Assembly: GCA_024123915.1 (NCBI GenBank)
Contig: CP099650.1
Coordinates: forward strand, 2,976,001-3,040,000
Length of the DNA: 64,000 bases
Direction: 5' to 3'
Source of the DNA: Oxalobacteraceae bacterium OTU3CAMAD1
GTDB taxonomy: Bacteria > Pseudomonadota > Gammaproteobacteria > Burkholderiales > Burkholderiaceae_D
Made by a program: the position numbers and the translations under genes. Positions 1 to 9,209 of the stretch are shown piece by piece. The notes under the pieces are model-generated. The model did no database searches. It was not told where the DNA came from and saw only the letters and a list, made by a program, of their open reading frames with translations. Each line of letters opens with the position of its first letter. The stretch's first letter is position 1.

Positions 1-879
1 CCGCTGCTGCAACTCGTGGCTGTCGGGCGCGTATAAGGTGTCGCGCCGGTCGGGCAGGGCCGGGCGGTCCGATTGCTGCTGCTTGAACATGGTCGCCTTC
101 ATATAACGGTCGAAAAGGCGCGGCATGTGAAAGCTGCCGACCGCGATCATCTTCGCGGCGCCTCCCACGTAGACGTCGCGCTGCGGGTGCTGGGCGGCGT
201 GCAGGATGGCGCCGGCGACGACCTCCGGCGCGTACAGCGGCGGCGGCAGGCGCGGCTCGTGTTGCAGGTAGTTCTTGGCGTGCACGGTCAGCATGGTGTC
301 GATGGCGGCCGGCTTGATCAGGGTGACCGAGATCGGCACCCCGTCCTTTTCGATCTCCATGCGCAGCGAGTCGGTGAACCCCTTCACGGCATGCTTGGAG
401 GCCGAGTAGATCCCCTGCAGCGGTATTGCGCGGTCGGACACCTCGCTGCCGACGTTGATCAAGGCGCCACCGTCGCGCTTCATGCGGCGCAGCGCCTCGA
501 GCGAACCGTGCACCACGCCCCAGAAATTGGTCTGGAACAGGCGCTGCCGGTCTTCGTCGGTGACGTCCTCGTGACGGCCGAAGATGGAGACACCGGCATT
601 GTTGACCCAGGTGTCGATGCGGCCGAAGCGGTCGATGGCGGCCTGGCCCAGCTTGGCGACCTCGTCGCGGACACCGACGTCGGTGGGCACGGCCAGCGCC
701 TGCGCGCCGCGCGCGCCCAGCTCCTCGGCCCGCTGGTTGAGGGCCTCGGCGTTGCGCGCGGCCACCACCAGGCTGGCGCCGCCGTCGGCCGCCATGCGCG
801 CCGTCGTCAGGCCGATGCCGCTGGTGGCGCCGGTGATCACTATGACTTGCTCGGACAGTCTTTTCAAAGGAACTTGCAT
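1..879 (-). CDS. SDR family oxidoreductase (3' end outside window)
   Basis: A short-chain dehydrogenase/reductase that reads open to the window edge, so the C-terminus is missing; 293 codons are visible. The N-terminus carries the Rossmann cofactor motif TGATSGIG (residues 16-23), then WVNNAG near residue 92 and the catalytic YSASK near residue 157, so the reductase core is complete. The ATG at 879 directly precedes the MQVPLKRLSEQV start typical of these 300-340 aa soluble SDRs. It is divergent from the RND efflux operon, 239 bp away. Substrate unknown. A detoxification partner to the pump (as mexS is for mexEF-oprN in Pseudomonas) is only an analogy. Confidence 0.9.
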   Translation of the reverse strand, partial: MQVPLKRLSEQVIVITGATSGIGLTTARMAADGGASLVVAARNAEALNQRAEELGARGAQALAVPTDVGVRDEVAKLGQAAIDRFGRIDTWVNNAGVSIFGRHEDVTDEDRQRLFQTNFWGVVHGSLEALRRMKRDGGALINVGSEVSDRAIPLQGIYSASKHAVKGFTDSLRMEIEKDGVPISVTLIKPAAIDTMLTVHAKNYLQHEPRLPPPLYAPEVVAGAILHAAQHPQRDVYVGGAAKMIAVGSFHMPRLFDRYMKATMFKQQQSDRPALPDRRDTLYAPDSHELQQR

Positions 880-899
880 GATCGCTCCGCACGTGAAGT

Positions 900-918
900 G
901 TGACGAATATTTTGTCAC
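900..918. promoter_or_regulatory. inverted repeat GTGAC-N9-GTCAC upstream of SDR
   Basis: A perfect 5-bp inverted repeat with a 9-bp AT-rich spacer sits 21-39 bp upstream of the SDR start codon. Its size suits a dimeric TetR or LysR-type regulator. No regulator gene is adjacent in the window, so the assignment is tentative. Confidence 0.3.
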
Positions 919-1045
919 GGGGGATGAGCTGTGGTGTAGGACTGGCGCTTGGTGCCCGGTAGGAGGCGAAATGACGGGCTTTTCGGCTTTTTCCGAACGC
1001 TGTAGTCCCTTTGGCGGTTAAAGTTAATGACAAGCCAATATTTTT

Positions 1046-1075
1046 TTGTCAGAATTCAGTCACTTAATTTAGTAT
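1046..1075 (+). promoter_or_regulatory. putative promoter of the RND efflux operon
   Basis: TTGTCA (1046-1051) and TAGTAT (1070-1075) are separated by 18 bp and lie about 45 bp before the adaptor start. The TGTCA of the -35 box pairs with TGACA at 1028-1032 as an inverted repeat with a 14-bp spacer, so an operator may overlap the promoter. Read by eye only. Confidence 0.4.
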
Positions 1076-1118
1076 CAACCAGCAACTTACCGCTTGTCAC
1101 CGTTATTGGGAGTCAACG

Positions 1119-2345
1119 ATGGAAATTCTGGCCGTACTGTCACGCTCGGGCTGGGCGAAAAATTCCTTCATGTGCGGCCTCGTGCTGACCTTGGCGGCCT
1201 GCGGGAAGGGCGACGACGGCGGCCAGCATGCCGGCGGTCCGCCGCCTGTGTCGGTGGCGCCGGTGGTCCAGCGCGAGGTGCAGGAGTTCGACGAGTTCAC
1301 GGCCAGGCTGGAAGCGCCGGACACGGTCGACATACGCTCCCGCGTGGCCGGGATGCTGACCAAGGTGCATTTCCGCGAGGGCCAGGTGGTCAAGAAGGGC
1401 GAGCGGCTGTTCACCATCGATCCGCGTCCGTTCGCCGCCGAGGCGGCGCGGCTGGAGGCCCAACTGCTGGCCGCGAAAACCCAGGGTGAATTGAACAGGA
1501 CCGAGTTGGCGCGCGCGGAAAAGCTGGTGTCGGTGCGTGGCGTCAGCCAGCAGGAAATCGATCAACTGCGCGCGGCGCTGGCGAGCGCCCAGGCCAACGT
1601 CAAGGCGGCCGAGGCGGCGCTGTCGCAGGCCAGGCTCAATCTCGAATTCACCAACATCACGGCGCCGGTCACGGGCCGCACCTCGCGCGCCAACATCACC
1701 GAGGGTAATCTGGTCAGCGTCGGCGACCCGGTGCTGACGACGGTGGTGTCGAGCGACCGTGTCTACGCCTACTTCGACGCCAGCGAGGCGATCTACCTGA
1801 AATATATGCGCTCGGCGCGCGAAGGCTCGCGCGGCTCGTCGCGCGACACGCCCAACGAGGTGCGACTGGGCCTGGCCAACGAGGAGGGCTTCCCGCACGC
1901 GGGCAAGATGGACTTCGTCGACAATCGCCTCAATCCGGCCACCGCCTCGATGCGCGGGCGCGCCGTGTTCGACAACAAGGACGGCTTGTACACGCCGGGG
2001 TTGTTCGCGCGCCTGCAACTGGTCGGCAGCGGCAAGTACACGGCGACGATGGTGCTGGACCGCGCCATCAGCACCGACCAGACGCGCAAGGTGGTGCTCA
2101 TCGTCGGCAAGAACAACATCGTCGACCAGCGCGAGGTCAAGACCGGCGCGCTGATAGGCGGCATGCGCGCCGTCACCGGCGTCAAACCCGGCGAACTGGT
2201 GATCGTCGACGGCCTGCTGCGCGCCATGCCCGGCGCCCCCGTCACGCCGCAGCAGCTCAAGGTCGACGACAAGGGCGTGCCGATTCCGGCGCCGCCCCCT
2301 GGCGCTCCGGCCGCGCCGGCCGCTCCCGCCACCGCCAAGAGCTGA
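1119..2345 (+). CDS. RND efflux periplasmic adaptor, MexE-like lipoprotein
   Basis: Membrane-fusion subunit linking the inner-membrane RND pump to the outer-membrane channel. The 408 aa protein begins with a hydrophobic segment ending in a lipobox (LTLAAC, Cys28), so it should be lipid-anchored in the periplasm. It then shows the lipoyl-like barrel, a coiled-coil hairpin rich in Ala/Gln/Glu (about residues 100-170) and the beta-barrel containing NRLNPATASMRGRA, all typical of MexE/AcrA adaptors. The C-terminus is a Pro/Ala-rich tail. It is first in a three-gene operon, with the pump gene starting 11 bp downstream. Resemblance is closest to MexE-type adaptors; the drug spectrum is unknown. Confidence 0.93.
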   Translation: MEILAVLSRSGWAKNSFMCGLVLTLAACGKGDDGGQHAGGPPPVSVAPVVQREVQEFDEFTARLEAPDTVDIRSRVAGMLTKVHFREGQVVKKGERLFTIDPRPFAAEAARLEAQLLAAKTQGELNRTELARAEKLVSVRGVSQQEIDQLRAALASAQANVKAAEAALSQARLNLEFTNITAPVTGRTSRANITEGNLVSVGDPVLTTVVSSDRVYAYFDASEAIYLKYMRSAREGSRGSSRDTPNEVRLGLANEEGFPHAGKMDFVDNRLNPATASMRGRAVFDNKDGLYTPGLFARLQLVGSGKYTATMVLDRAISTDQTRKVVLIVGKNNIVDQREVKTGALIGGMRAVTGVKPGELVIVDGLLRAMPGAPVTPQQLKVDDKGVPIPAPPPGAPAAPAAPATAKS

Positions 2346-2356
2346 GGGGCGCACGC

Positions 2357-5300
2357 ATGGATATCTCACGGTTTTTCATTGATCGTCCGCGCTTCGCCAC
2401 CGTTCTTTCGCTGTTCATTTTCCTGGTCGGCGTGCTGGCCATTTTCCAGCTGCCGATTTCGGAGTATCCGGAAGTGGCGCCGCCGCAGATCGTCGTGCGC
2501 GCCCAGTTCCCGGGCGCTAATCCGCGCGTGATTTCGGAAACCGTGGCCGCGCCGCTGGAGGAGCAGATCAACGGCCTGGAAAACATGCTGTACTTCGAAA
2601 GCCGCGCAACGGCCGACGGCAGCATGGCGCTGACCGTGACGTTCAAGATCGGCACGGTGCCGGAGCAGGCCGAGACGGCGGTGCAGAACCGCATCAACCG
2701 CGCCTTGCCACGGCTGCCGGAGATCGTTCGCACCATCGGCGTGACGACCGAGAAGCAGTCGCCCAACCTGACCATGGTGGTGCACATGGTCAGTCCCGAC
2801 AACAGCCACGACGCGCTCTATCTGCGCAACTACGCCAACCTGAACGTGCGCGACGATTTGCTGCGCATACCGGGCATGGGATCGGTGCTGCAATTTGGCG
2901 CGGGCGATTACGCGATGCGCGTGTGGCTCAATCCCCAGCAACTGGCGGCGCGCGGCATGACCGCGGGCGACGTGGTCGCGTCGATCCGCGAGCAGAACGC
3001 GCAGGTGGCGGCCGGCGTGGTCGGCTCGCCGCCGTCGCCGGACGACACGGATTTCCAGTTGCAGGTCAACGCGCAGGGCCGCCTGATCACGGAAGAGGAT
3101 TTTTCCAACATCATCGTGCGCAGCGATCCGGCCAACGGCGCGGTGGTGCGCATCAAGGATATCGGCCGCGTCGAGATGAGCGCCAGTACTTATTCGCTGC
3201 GTAGTCTGCTGAACAATAAGGAGGCGGCGGCGATCGCCATCTTCCAGGCGCCGGGATCGAACGCGCTGCAGCTGTCGGACGACGTGCGGGCGACGATGGC
3301 GCGCCTGAAGGCCAACTTCCCCAAGGGTGTCGACTACGACATCGTCTACGATCCGACGCGCTTCGTGCAGACGTCGATCGAGAAAGTGGTGCACACGCTG
3401 ATCGAGGCGGTGCTGCTGGTGGTGCTGGTGGTGATCATCTTCCTGCAAACGTGGCGCGCCTCGGTGATTCCGCTGCTGGCGGTGCCGGTGTCCATCGTCG
3501 GCACCTTCGCGGTGCTGCTGTTGCTGGGGTATTCGATCAACACGCTGACGCTTTTCGGGCTGGTGCTGGCGATCGGTATCGTCGTCGATGACGCCATCGT
3601 GGTGGTGGAAAACGTCGAGCGCAACATCGCCGATGGCCTTACGCCGCACGCCGCCACGGTCAAGGCGATGAACGAGGTCAGTGGCCCGATCATCGCCATC
3701 GCGCTGGTGCTGTGCGCGGTGTTTATTCCGCTGACGTTCGTACCCGGCCTGTCCGGCCAGTTCTACAAGCAGTTCGCCGCGACCATCGCCATTTCGACGG
3801 TGATCTCGGCGTTCAATTCGCTGACGTTGTCGCCGGCGCTGGCGGCGCTGCTCCTGCGGCCGCACGACGCGCCCAAGGACCGCCTCTCGCGCGGCATGGA
3901 CAAGGTGTTCGGCCGCTTCTTCCACTGGTTTAACTGCATGTTCCAGCGCCGCAGCGCGGCTTACAGCCGGGGCGTGACCGGTCTGCTGGGGCGCAAGTCG
4001 CTGGTGCTGGTGGTGTACGGCGTGCTGCTGGTGCTGACAGGGCTGCTGTTTACGCGCATTCCGAGTGGTTTCGTGCCGGCGCCGGACAAACAGTATCTGA
4101 TCGGCGTGGCGCAGCTGCCGGCCGGCTCCTCGCTGGCGCGCACAGAGAAGGTGATCCGCGACATGAGCGACATCGCGCTCAAGGTGCCGGGCATCACCGA
4201 TTCGATCGCCTTCCCGGGATTGTCGATCGCAGGTTTCTCGGCCTCGCCGAACGAGGGCATCGTCTTCTTCGGCCTGGCGCCGTTCGACAAGCGCACCTCC
4301 GGCGACCTGTCGAAGGACGCGATCCTCGGCAAGGTCAATGGCGCGATCCAGCAGATACAGGGCGCGCGCATGTTCGTGGTGCCGCCGCCGGCCGTTGACG
4401 GCCTGGGTAACGCGGGCGGCTTCAAGGTGCAGGTGCAGGATCGCGGCAGCCAGGGTGAGCAGGCGCTGTATGGCGCCGTCTGGGGCGTGCTCGGTCAGAT
4501 CTACGGCAATCAAAAATCGAGCATCGGCACGCCTTATTCGACCTACGACATCAACGTGCCGCAGCTGTTCGCGGACGTCGACCGCACCAAGGCCAAGCAG
4601 ATGGGCGTGCCGCTGCAGGACATCTACGACACCTTGCAGATCAATCTGGGCTCGCTGTACGTGAACGACTTCACCCGCTTCGGCAAGACCTACCAGGTGG
4701 TGGTGCAGGCCGACGCGCCGTTCCGCTCCCGCGCCGACAGCATTGCGCGGCTGGAGACGCGCAATTCGGCCGGACAGATGGTGCCGCTGGGTTCCGTCAT
4801 GCAGGTCAATCCGACCTTCGGTCCGACCCGGGTGACGCGCTATAACGGCTTCCCTTCGGCGGACATCAACGGCGCCGCCAACCCGGGCTTCTCCAGCGGA
4901 CAGTCGGAGGCGGAGATCGAGCGCCTGGTCAAGAGCCTCCCGCGCGGCATGTCGTACGAGTGGACCGACCTGGCTTACCAGGACCGGCTGACGCGTTCCG
5001 TGACCTTGCCGGGGCTGGACATCAAGATACCGACCCTGGGCGCGGTGCTGTTCCTGTCTGTGGTGCTGGTGGTGCTGGTGCTGACGGCGCAGTACGAGAG
5101 CTGGAGCCTGCCGCTGGCCATCATCATGATCGTGCCGATGTGTATTTTGTCGGCGTTGTTCGGTGTGTGGCTGTCGCACTTCCCGCCGTTTGGGCAGGCG
5201 GGGGATTTGAATCTGTTCACACAGGTGGCGCTGGTGGTGCTGGTCGGCCTGGCGTGCAAGAACGCGATTTTGATCGTGGAATTCGCCAAGGAGCTGGAAG

Positions 5301-5701
5301 AGCAGGGCAAGCCGATGGTGGACGCGGTGATCGAGGCCTGCCATTTGCGTCTGCGGCCGATTTTGATGACGTCGATTGCCTTCTGCGCCGGCGTGATACC
5401 GCTGATCCTCGGCAGCGGCGCGGGCAGCGAGATGCGCCGCGCGATGGGGATCGCGGTGTTCTCCGGCATGGTCGGCGTGACCTTGTTCGGGATTTTCCTG
5501 ACGCCGGTGTTCTACGCGCTGCTGCGCAAGGGCACCGAGAAGCGTCGCGCGCATGCGGAAGAACTGCGGCGCGAAATCGACGCCGCCGCGCATCCGTTCC
5601 ATGCCGGTGTCGATGATGCCGGTCCTGCGGGGGCGCCGGGCGCACCGCATGTCGTGAAGCCTGCGCCTTCCGCGCACGAACCACGCAAGGAGGACTTATG
5701 A
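2357..5701 (+). CDS. RND efflux transporter permease, MexF-like
   Basis: Inner-membrane proton-driven multidrug pump of the HAE1/AcrB family. The 1114 aa protein starts MDISRFFIDRPRFA, the standard N-terminus, and has twelve membrane segments with two large periplasmic loops. TM4 carries the proton-relay acidic pair in GIVVDDAIVVVENVER (near residue 410). It is slightly long for the family because about 45 residues rich in Ala, Pro and His extend past the last membrane helix (ending PSAHEPRKEDL). The stop codon overlaps the start of the channel gene (ATGA), indicating translational coupling. Substrate range cannot be read from the sequence. Confidence 0.95.
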   Translation: MDISRFFIDRPRFATVLSLFIFLVGVLAIFQLPISEYPEVAPPQIVVRAQFPGANPRVISETVAAPLEEQINGLENMLYFESRATADGSMALTVTFKIGTVPEQAETAVQNRINRALPRLPEIVRTIGVTTEKQSPNLTMVVHMVSPDNSHDALYLRNYANLNVRDDLLRIPGMGSVLQFGAGDYAMRVWLNPQQLAARGMTAGDVVASIREQNAQVAAGVVGSPPSPDDTDFQLQVNAQGRLITEEDFSNIIVRSDPANGAVVRIKDIGRVEMSASTYSLRSLLNNKEAAAIAIFQAPGSNALQLSDDVRATMARLKANFPKGVDYDIVYDPTRFVQTSIEKVVHTLIEAVLLVVLVVIIFLQTWRASVIPLLAVPVSIVGTFAVLLLLGYSINTLTLFGLVLAIGIVVDDAIVVVENVERNIADGLTPHAATVKAMNEVSGPIIAIALVLCAVFIPLTFVPGLSGQFYKQFAATIAISTVISAFNSLTLSPALAALLLRPHDAPKDRLSRGMDKVFGRFFHWFNCMFQRRSAAYSRGVTGLLGRKSLVLVVYGVLLVLTGLLFTRIPSGFVPAPDKQYLIGVAQLPAGSSLARTEKVIRDMSDIALKVPGITDSIAFPGLSIAGFSASPNEGIVFFGLAPFDKRTSGDLSKDAILGKVNGAIQQIQGARMFVVPPPAVDGLGNAGGFKVQVQDRGSQGEQALYGAVWGVLGQIYGNQKSSIGTPYSTYDINVPQLFADVDRTKAKQMGVPLQDIYDTLQINLGSLYVNDFTRFGKTYQVVVQADAPFRSRADSIARLETRNSAGQMVPLGSVMQVNPTFGPTRVTRYNGFPSADINGAANPGFSSGQSEAEIERLVKSLPRGMSYEWTDLAYQDRLTRSVTLPGLDIKIPTLGAVLFLSVVLVVLVLTAQYESWSLPLAIIMIVPMCILSALFGVWLSHFPPFGQAGDLNLFTQVALVVLVGLACKNAILIVEFAKELEEQGKPMVDAVIEACHLRLRPILMTSIAFCAGVIPLILGSGAGSEMRRAMGIAVFSGMVGVTLFGIFLTPVFYALLRKGTEKRRAHAEELRREIDAAAHPFHAGVDDAGPAGAPGAPHVVKPAPSAHEPRKEDL

Positions 5702-7122
5702 TGACGTCGCGCCGCATGGCATCCCTGCGTCCGGCCGGTCTGGCCGTCGCTGTTGCGCTGGCGCTGGCCGCCTGTTCGAGCGCGCCGCCCGCCAAGCATT
5801 TCGAACCGGTGCTGGGCGCCGGCTTCACCAACACGCCGGCCAGCGCCAGGGCCGAGGAGCCGGTCAGCCAGTTCTGGCGCGGCTTCAACGATCCCTTGCT
5901 GGACAGCCTGGTGGAGCGCGCGCTGGCGGCCAACACCGACGTGCGTTCGGCCGCAGCGAGCCTGCGCGAGGCGCGCGCGCTGAACCGCTTCGCCGACGCC
6001 AATCTGTTGCCCAGCATTGGCGTGAGCGCGGGCGCCGCGCGCATCAGGGGACCGAATGACGCGGGTGTCGTCAGCACCAACAACAACTACTCCGCCGGGC
6101 TGGATGTCAGCTGGGAGGCCGATTTGTTCGGCCGCCTGGGCGACGCCCGTCGCGCCGCCGAGGCCAATGTGCTGGTCGGCGCGGCCGGCGTGCGGGCGGC
6201 GCAGGTGAGCGTGGCGGCCGAGGTGGCGCGCAACTACTTCGACCTGCGCGGCCTGCAGGAGCAGTTGCGGGTCGCCGTCTCCTCGCTGGAGACGCAGAAC
6301 GAGGCGCTCAAGCTGGTCGACGCGCGGCTCGATGTTGGCCGTGGCACGGCGCTCGACAGCGAACGCGCGCGGGCGCTGGTCAAATCGACGGCGGCCAATA
6401 TCCCGGCGCTGGAATCGGCGCTGATACGCACCCGCTACCGCATCGCGGTGCTGTGCGGCCAGCAGCCGACGGCGCTCGACGCGGAGCTGGAGCCGGTCAA
6501 GCCTTTGCCGGGCTTGCAGGCGGTCGAGTTGTCGGCGATCGGATCGCCGGCGGCGATGCTGCGGCGCCGTCCCGACATCCAGTTGGCCGAGGCGCAGGTC
6601 AGCGCGGCGGCGGCGCAGGGGGGCGTGGCGCGCAGCGCGCTGTTCCCGCAGATCGTGCTTGGGGGGACGTTGGGACAGAATGCGCAGCATCTGAGCGAAC
6701 TGGCGAAGGGGCCGGCCTATGTCTACAACCTGGGCGCGCAGCTGACGTGGAATCTGCTGGACTTCGGGCGTATCCGCGCGCAGATCGCCGCCGCCGACGC
6801 GCGCAACGATGGCGCGATGATCGCGTACGAGCGCGCGGTGCTGACGGCGCTGGAAGAGACAGAGGGCGCGCTGGCGTCGTACACGCGCAGCCAGCGTCAG
6901 GCCGCGTTGCTGTATGAGTCGGCGCAGTCGTCGGAGCAGGCCGCGCTGATTGCGCGTGAGCGTTTCGCGGTCGGCTCGACCGACTTCCTGACGGTGCTGG
7001 ACGCCGAGCGCGAGCTGCTGGCGGCGCGCGACAGGCTGGCGCAGTCGCAGGCGGGAGCGGCCACGACGCTGGTGGCGGTGTACAAGGCGCTGGCGGGAGG
7101 ATGGGACGTGCCGAGCCAATAA
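5698..7122 (+). CDS. RND efflux outer-membrane channel lipoprotein (NodT/OprM family)
   Basis: TolC-like outer-membrane exit duct for the upstream pump. The 474 aa protein has a signal peptide with lipobox (LALAACSS, Cys26) and two outer-membrane efflux repeats, including SQFWRGFNDPLLDSLVERAL and MLRRRPDIQLAEAQV, hallmarks of the NodT/OprM group. Length is normal. The start overlaps the pump stop by four bases; an in-frame ATG immediately follows (5701). It closes the efflux operon; no hairpin-plus-T terminator is visible in the 125 bp after it. Confidence 0.94.
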   Translation: MMTSRRMASLRPAGLAVAVALALAACSSAPPAKHFEPVLGAGFTNTPASARAEEPVSQFWRGFNDPLLDSLVERALAANTDVRSAAASLREARALNRFADANLLPSIGVSAGAARIRGPNDAGVVSTNNNYSAGLDVSWEADLFGRLGDARRAAEANVLVGAAGVRAAQVSVAAEVARNYFDLRGLQEQLRVAVSSLETQNEALKLVDARLDVGRGTALDSERARALVKSTAANIPALESALIRTRYRIAVLCGQQPTALDAELEPVKPLPGLQAVELSAIGSPAAMLRRRPDIQLAEAQVSAAAAQGGVARSALFPQIVLGGTLGQNAQHLSELAKGPAYVYNLGAQLTWNLLDFGRIRAQIAAADARNDGAMIAYERAVLTALEETEGALASYTRSQRQAALLYESAQSSEQAALIARERFAVGSTDFLTVLDAERELLAARDRLAQSQAGAATTLVAVYKALAGGWDVPSQ

Positions 7123-7247
7123 AGTGTGACGCGAACCCATGTTTTTTTTACATCGAACGATTTGACGGCACAAGTTAGTTATACAATTACTACGCGTTGT
7201 GTACCCAGTCTTCTGCGTTTGATCGTATTTATTTACGGGGAAAAATC

Positions 7248-7832
7248 ATGCCAAGGTTAAATTATGTGCGGCGCCTGATGGCGCTGGTGATTGTGACTGC
7301 GGCAATGGGTTTCGGCTTCGCGAAAGCAGAGGGGACCAGTCCTGTTCCGTACCAACTGCTGATACATACGGACGACATCCCGAATTTTGACGAAAGAGGT
7401 TCCGCGAGTAATGTGGTGTGGGACTTTTACGTTGGGTCAGGAGCTTCAATTACCAGCCTCAAGTGGGATGTGAACGTGACGAGTTATGTCGGCAGCTACT
7501 TGTCCGAAATGCAAATCACCTTCAGCGATTCCCTGGGCACAGGCGTCACTTTCACGCCCGGCGATGGCGATGATTTTGACGGGACAGCAGACTACGCGGG
7601 CTTCCAGAACCTGGGCGACCTGGGACAGATTTTTGCAGTGGGTGCCGATGGCATTTTGCGCGTCGAGTTTCATGACGGATTCAAGGACCTTGCGTTTGAC
7701 GAACCGGAGGGCAGGTGGAACTACGGCACGCTGTCCGTTGGTGTTTCTCCCGTGCCTGAATCACCTGTCTTTGCGATGATGCTGGGTGGGTTGTTGTTAG
7801 TCTCGGCCGTTCTCAAGCGGCGTCGTTGTTAG
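7248..7832 (+). CDS. PEP-CTERM sorting domain-containing exported protein
   Basis: An exported 194 aa protein of unknown function. The ATG at 7248 is chosen because it gives a proper signal peptide (MPRLNYVRRLMALVIVTAA) and follows a purine-rich stretch; a longer in-frame reading from 7197 lacks these. The C-terminus has the tripartite PEP-CTERM sorting signal: VPESP, a hydrophobic helix and the basic tail KRRRC, which in known systems is processed by an EpsH-type exosortase during export with exopolysaccharide. The middle is acidic, Gly/Asp-rich and probably beta-sandwich. The exosortase is not in this window. The stretch is visibly richer in A/T than the efflux genes. Confidence 0.85.
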   Translation: MPRLNYVRRLMALVIVTAAMGFGFAKAEGTSPVPYQLLIHTDDIPNFDERGSASNVVWDFYVGSGASITSLKWDVNVTSYVGSYLSEMQITFSDSLGTGVTFTPGDGDDFDGTADYAGFQNLGDLGQIFAVGADGILRVEFHDGFKDLAFDEPEGRWNYGTLSVGVSPVPESPVFAMMLGGLLLVSAVLKRRRC

Positions 7833-7900
7833 ATCCCAGTACTTCATAGTTGTTCCCGCAGAGTGGCCAGTTCCTCAACGATCGCTACCGGAGTTCGAAA

Positions 7901-9136
7901 ATGTTGACACGCTTTTTCTACCAGTGGATCATCCGGATTTTTTCAAATCAAGGCGCGATAATACTCGCAATGGCATCGGTTTTTTTTGCCGGTCCTGTAT
8001 ATGCTGGAGCAAAATTCGAACCGGCGAAACCAATCGCACTCTATTCCTATTTCGCAACGGGTGATGTGAATGCCGTTGTGACAGCACCATCGGTCCTGCC
8101 GACGCCATCATTTGTACTGATGGGTGGAGGGCCCGACGTAGATCCCGCCTTCCGATGGCTGATCCAACGGGCAGGCATCGGACCAGGTACCGGGGGAAGA
8201 TTTGTGGTCATTCGGGCCACCGGAACAGAGGCATATAACCCCTACATATTTTATAGCGATGAGACGCTGTCGACCTCTAATACAATCGCTGACATGTGGG
8301 TGGGCGGCGCCTCCCTGGGCCTGACATCGGTGGAGACGCTGGTGATTCCGAGTGTGAATGCGGCGAATAGCCCGGCCGTCAATGCCATCCTGGCTAAGGC
8401 CAACGTCGTGTTTATCGCGGGTGGCGATCAGAGTGATTACATCCGTTTTTGGAAAGGTACGGCCCTCGAACAGACGTTAAAGACATTGATGCAGAAAAAT
8501 GTCCCTGTCGGCGGCACCAGCGCGGGGCTAGCAGTGCTAGGACAGTTCGATTATTCCGCACTCTATAAATCTGCCACGTCGGAAGCGTCGATGCTCGATC
8601 CTTACTCCAAGGACATCACTTTCGACCCAAATCCCTTGAGTTTGCAAGGCGGTTTTATCGCACCGCCGGCGTTGGCAAGTATGATTTTCGATTCCCATTT
8701 CGATAGCCGCGATCGCATGGGGCGCTTTATCACCTTTATTTCAAGAATAGTGGCGCCAACGACAACGCCGGGCGGCACCTTCGGATGCATCGGCGGCGTG
8801 CTGCCCGCATCCTCCAGCGGCAATATGACCGCGCGCGGCATCGGCATAAGCGTCGAGACTGCATTGCTGGTCCAAGGAAATGGCAACGGGAATCCGGTTA
8901 CAGCCAAGCGGGTCACCAACCCTTCGACGACAACGGAAAGTGCGGTGTATTTTGTTCGTCCCTCCGTTCCGCCAAGTGTATGCAAATCCAAAACACCCCT
9001 GACAGTCCCCAATGTCGAAGTGAAAAAGCTGGCGGACTCGAATACAGTTTTTAATATCACGGACTGGACAGGCGTACCGCTGTATAAACAGCTGGACGTC
9101 ACCTCCGGCGCGCTGTTTCCTGCGGACTGGTACTGA
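7901..9136 (+). CDS. exported cyanophycinase-like peptidase (family S51)
   Basis: A 411 aa serine peptidase of the cyanophycinase/dipeptidase E family, which cleaves beta-Asp peptide bonds. Seen in the sequence: an N-terminal membrane/signal segment ending near VFFAGPVYAG, the GGGPDVD turn, FIAGGDQSDYIRFW and the nucleophile elbow GGTSAGLAVLG with the presumed catalytic Ser. The signal sequence implies action outside the cytoplasm, as for the known extracellular cyanophycinases. ATG 7901 is preferred (CGGAG just upstream) over a TTG at 7850. It sits 73 bp before a TonB receptor. The true polymer could be cyanophycin or another isopeptide; identity is by motif only. Confidence 0.8.
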   Translation: MLTRFFYQWIIRIFSNQGAIILAMASVFFAGPVYAGAKFEPAKPIALYSYFATGDVNAVVTAPSVLPTPSFVLMGGGPDVDPAFRWLIQRAGIGPGTGGRFVVIRATGTEAYNPYIFYSDETLSTSNTIADMWVGGASLGLTSVETLVIPSVNAANSPAVNAILAKANVVFIAGGDQSDYIRFWKGTALEQTLKTLMQKNVPVGGTSAGLAVLGQFDYSALYKSATSEASMLDPYSKDITFDPNPLSLQGGFIAPPALASMIFDSHFDSRDRMGRFITFISRIVAPTTTPGGTFGCIGGVLPASSSGNMTARGIGISVETALLVQGNGNGNPVTAKRVTNPSTTTESAVYFVRPSVPPSVCKSKTPLTVPNVEVKKLADSNTVFNITDWTGVPLYKQLDVTSGALFPADWY

Positions 9137-9209
9137 GGGGCGCGCTGATTGGCGCCGCCCGTGGCGAACACGGAATATTTAAAACGATAATTACCTGGGA
9201 GGGAATTGA

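Noticed and set aside
2366..5677. 1103-codon open frame antisense to the RND pump
   Set aside because: Strong GC third-position bias opens the complementary frame; the translation is His/Arg-rich with no domain, while the plus-strand pump is unmistakable.
7162..7187. TTGACG and TACAAT as promoter of the PEP-CTERM gene
   Set aside because: Spacing is only 14 bp, too short for a normal sigma-70 promoter.
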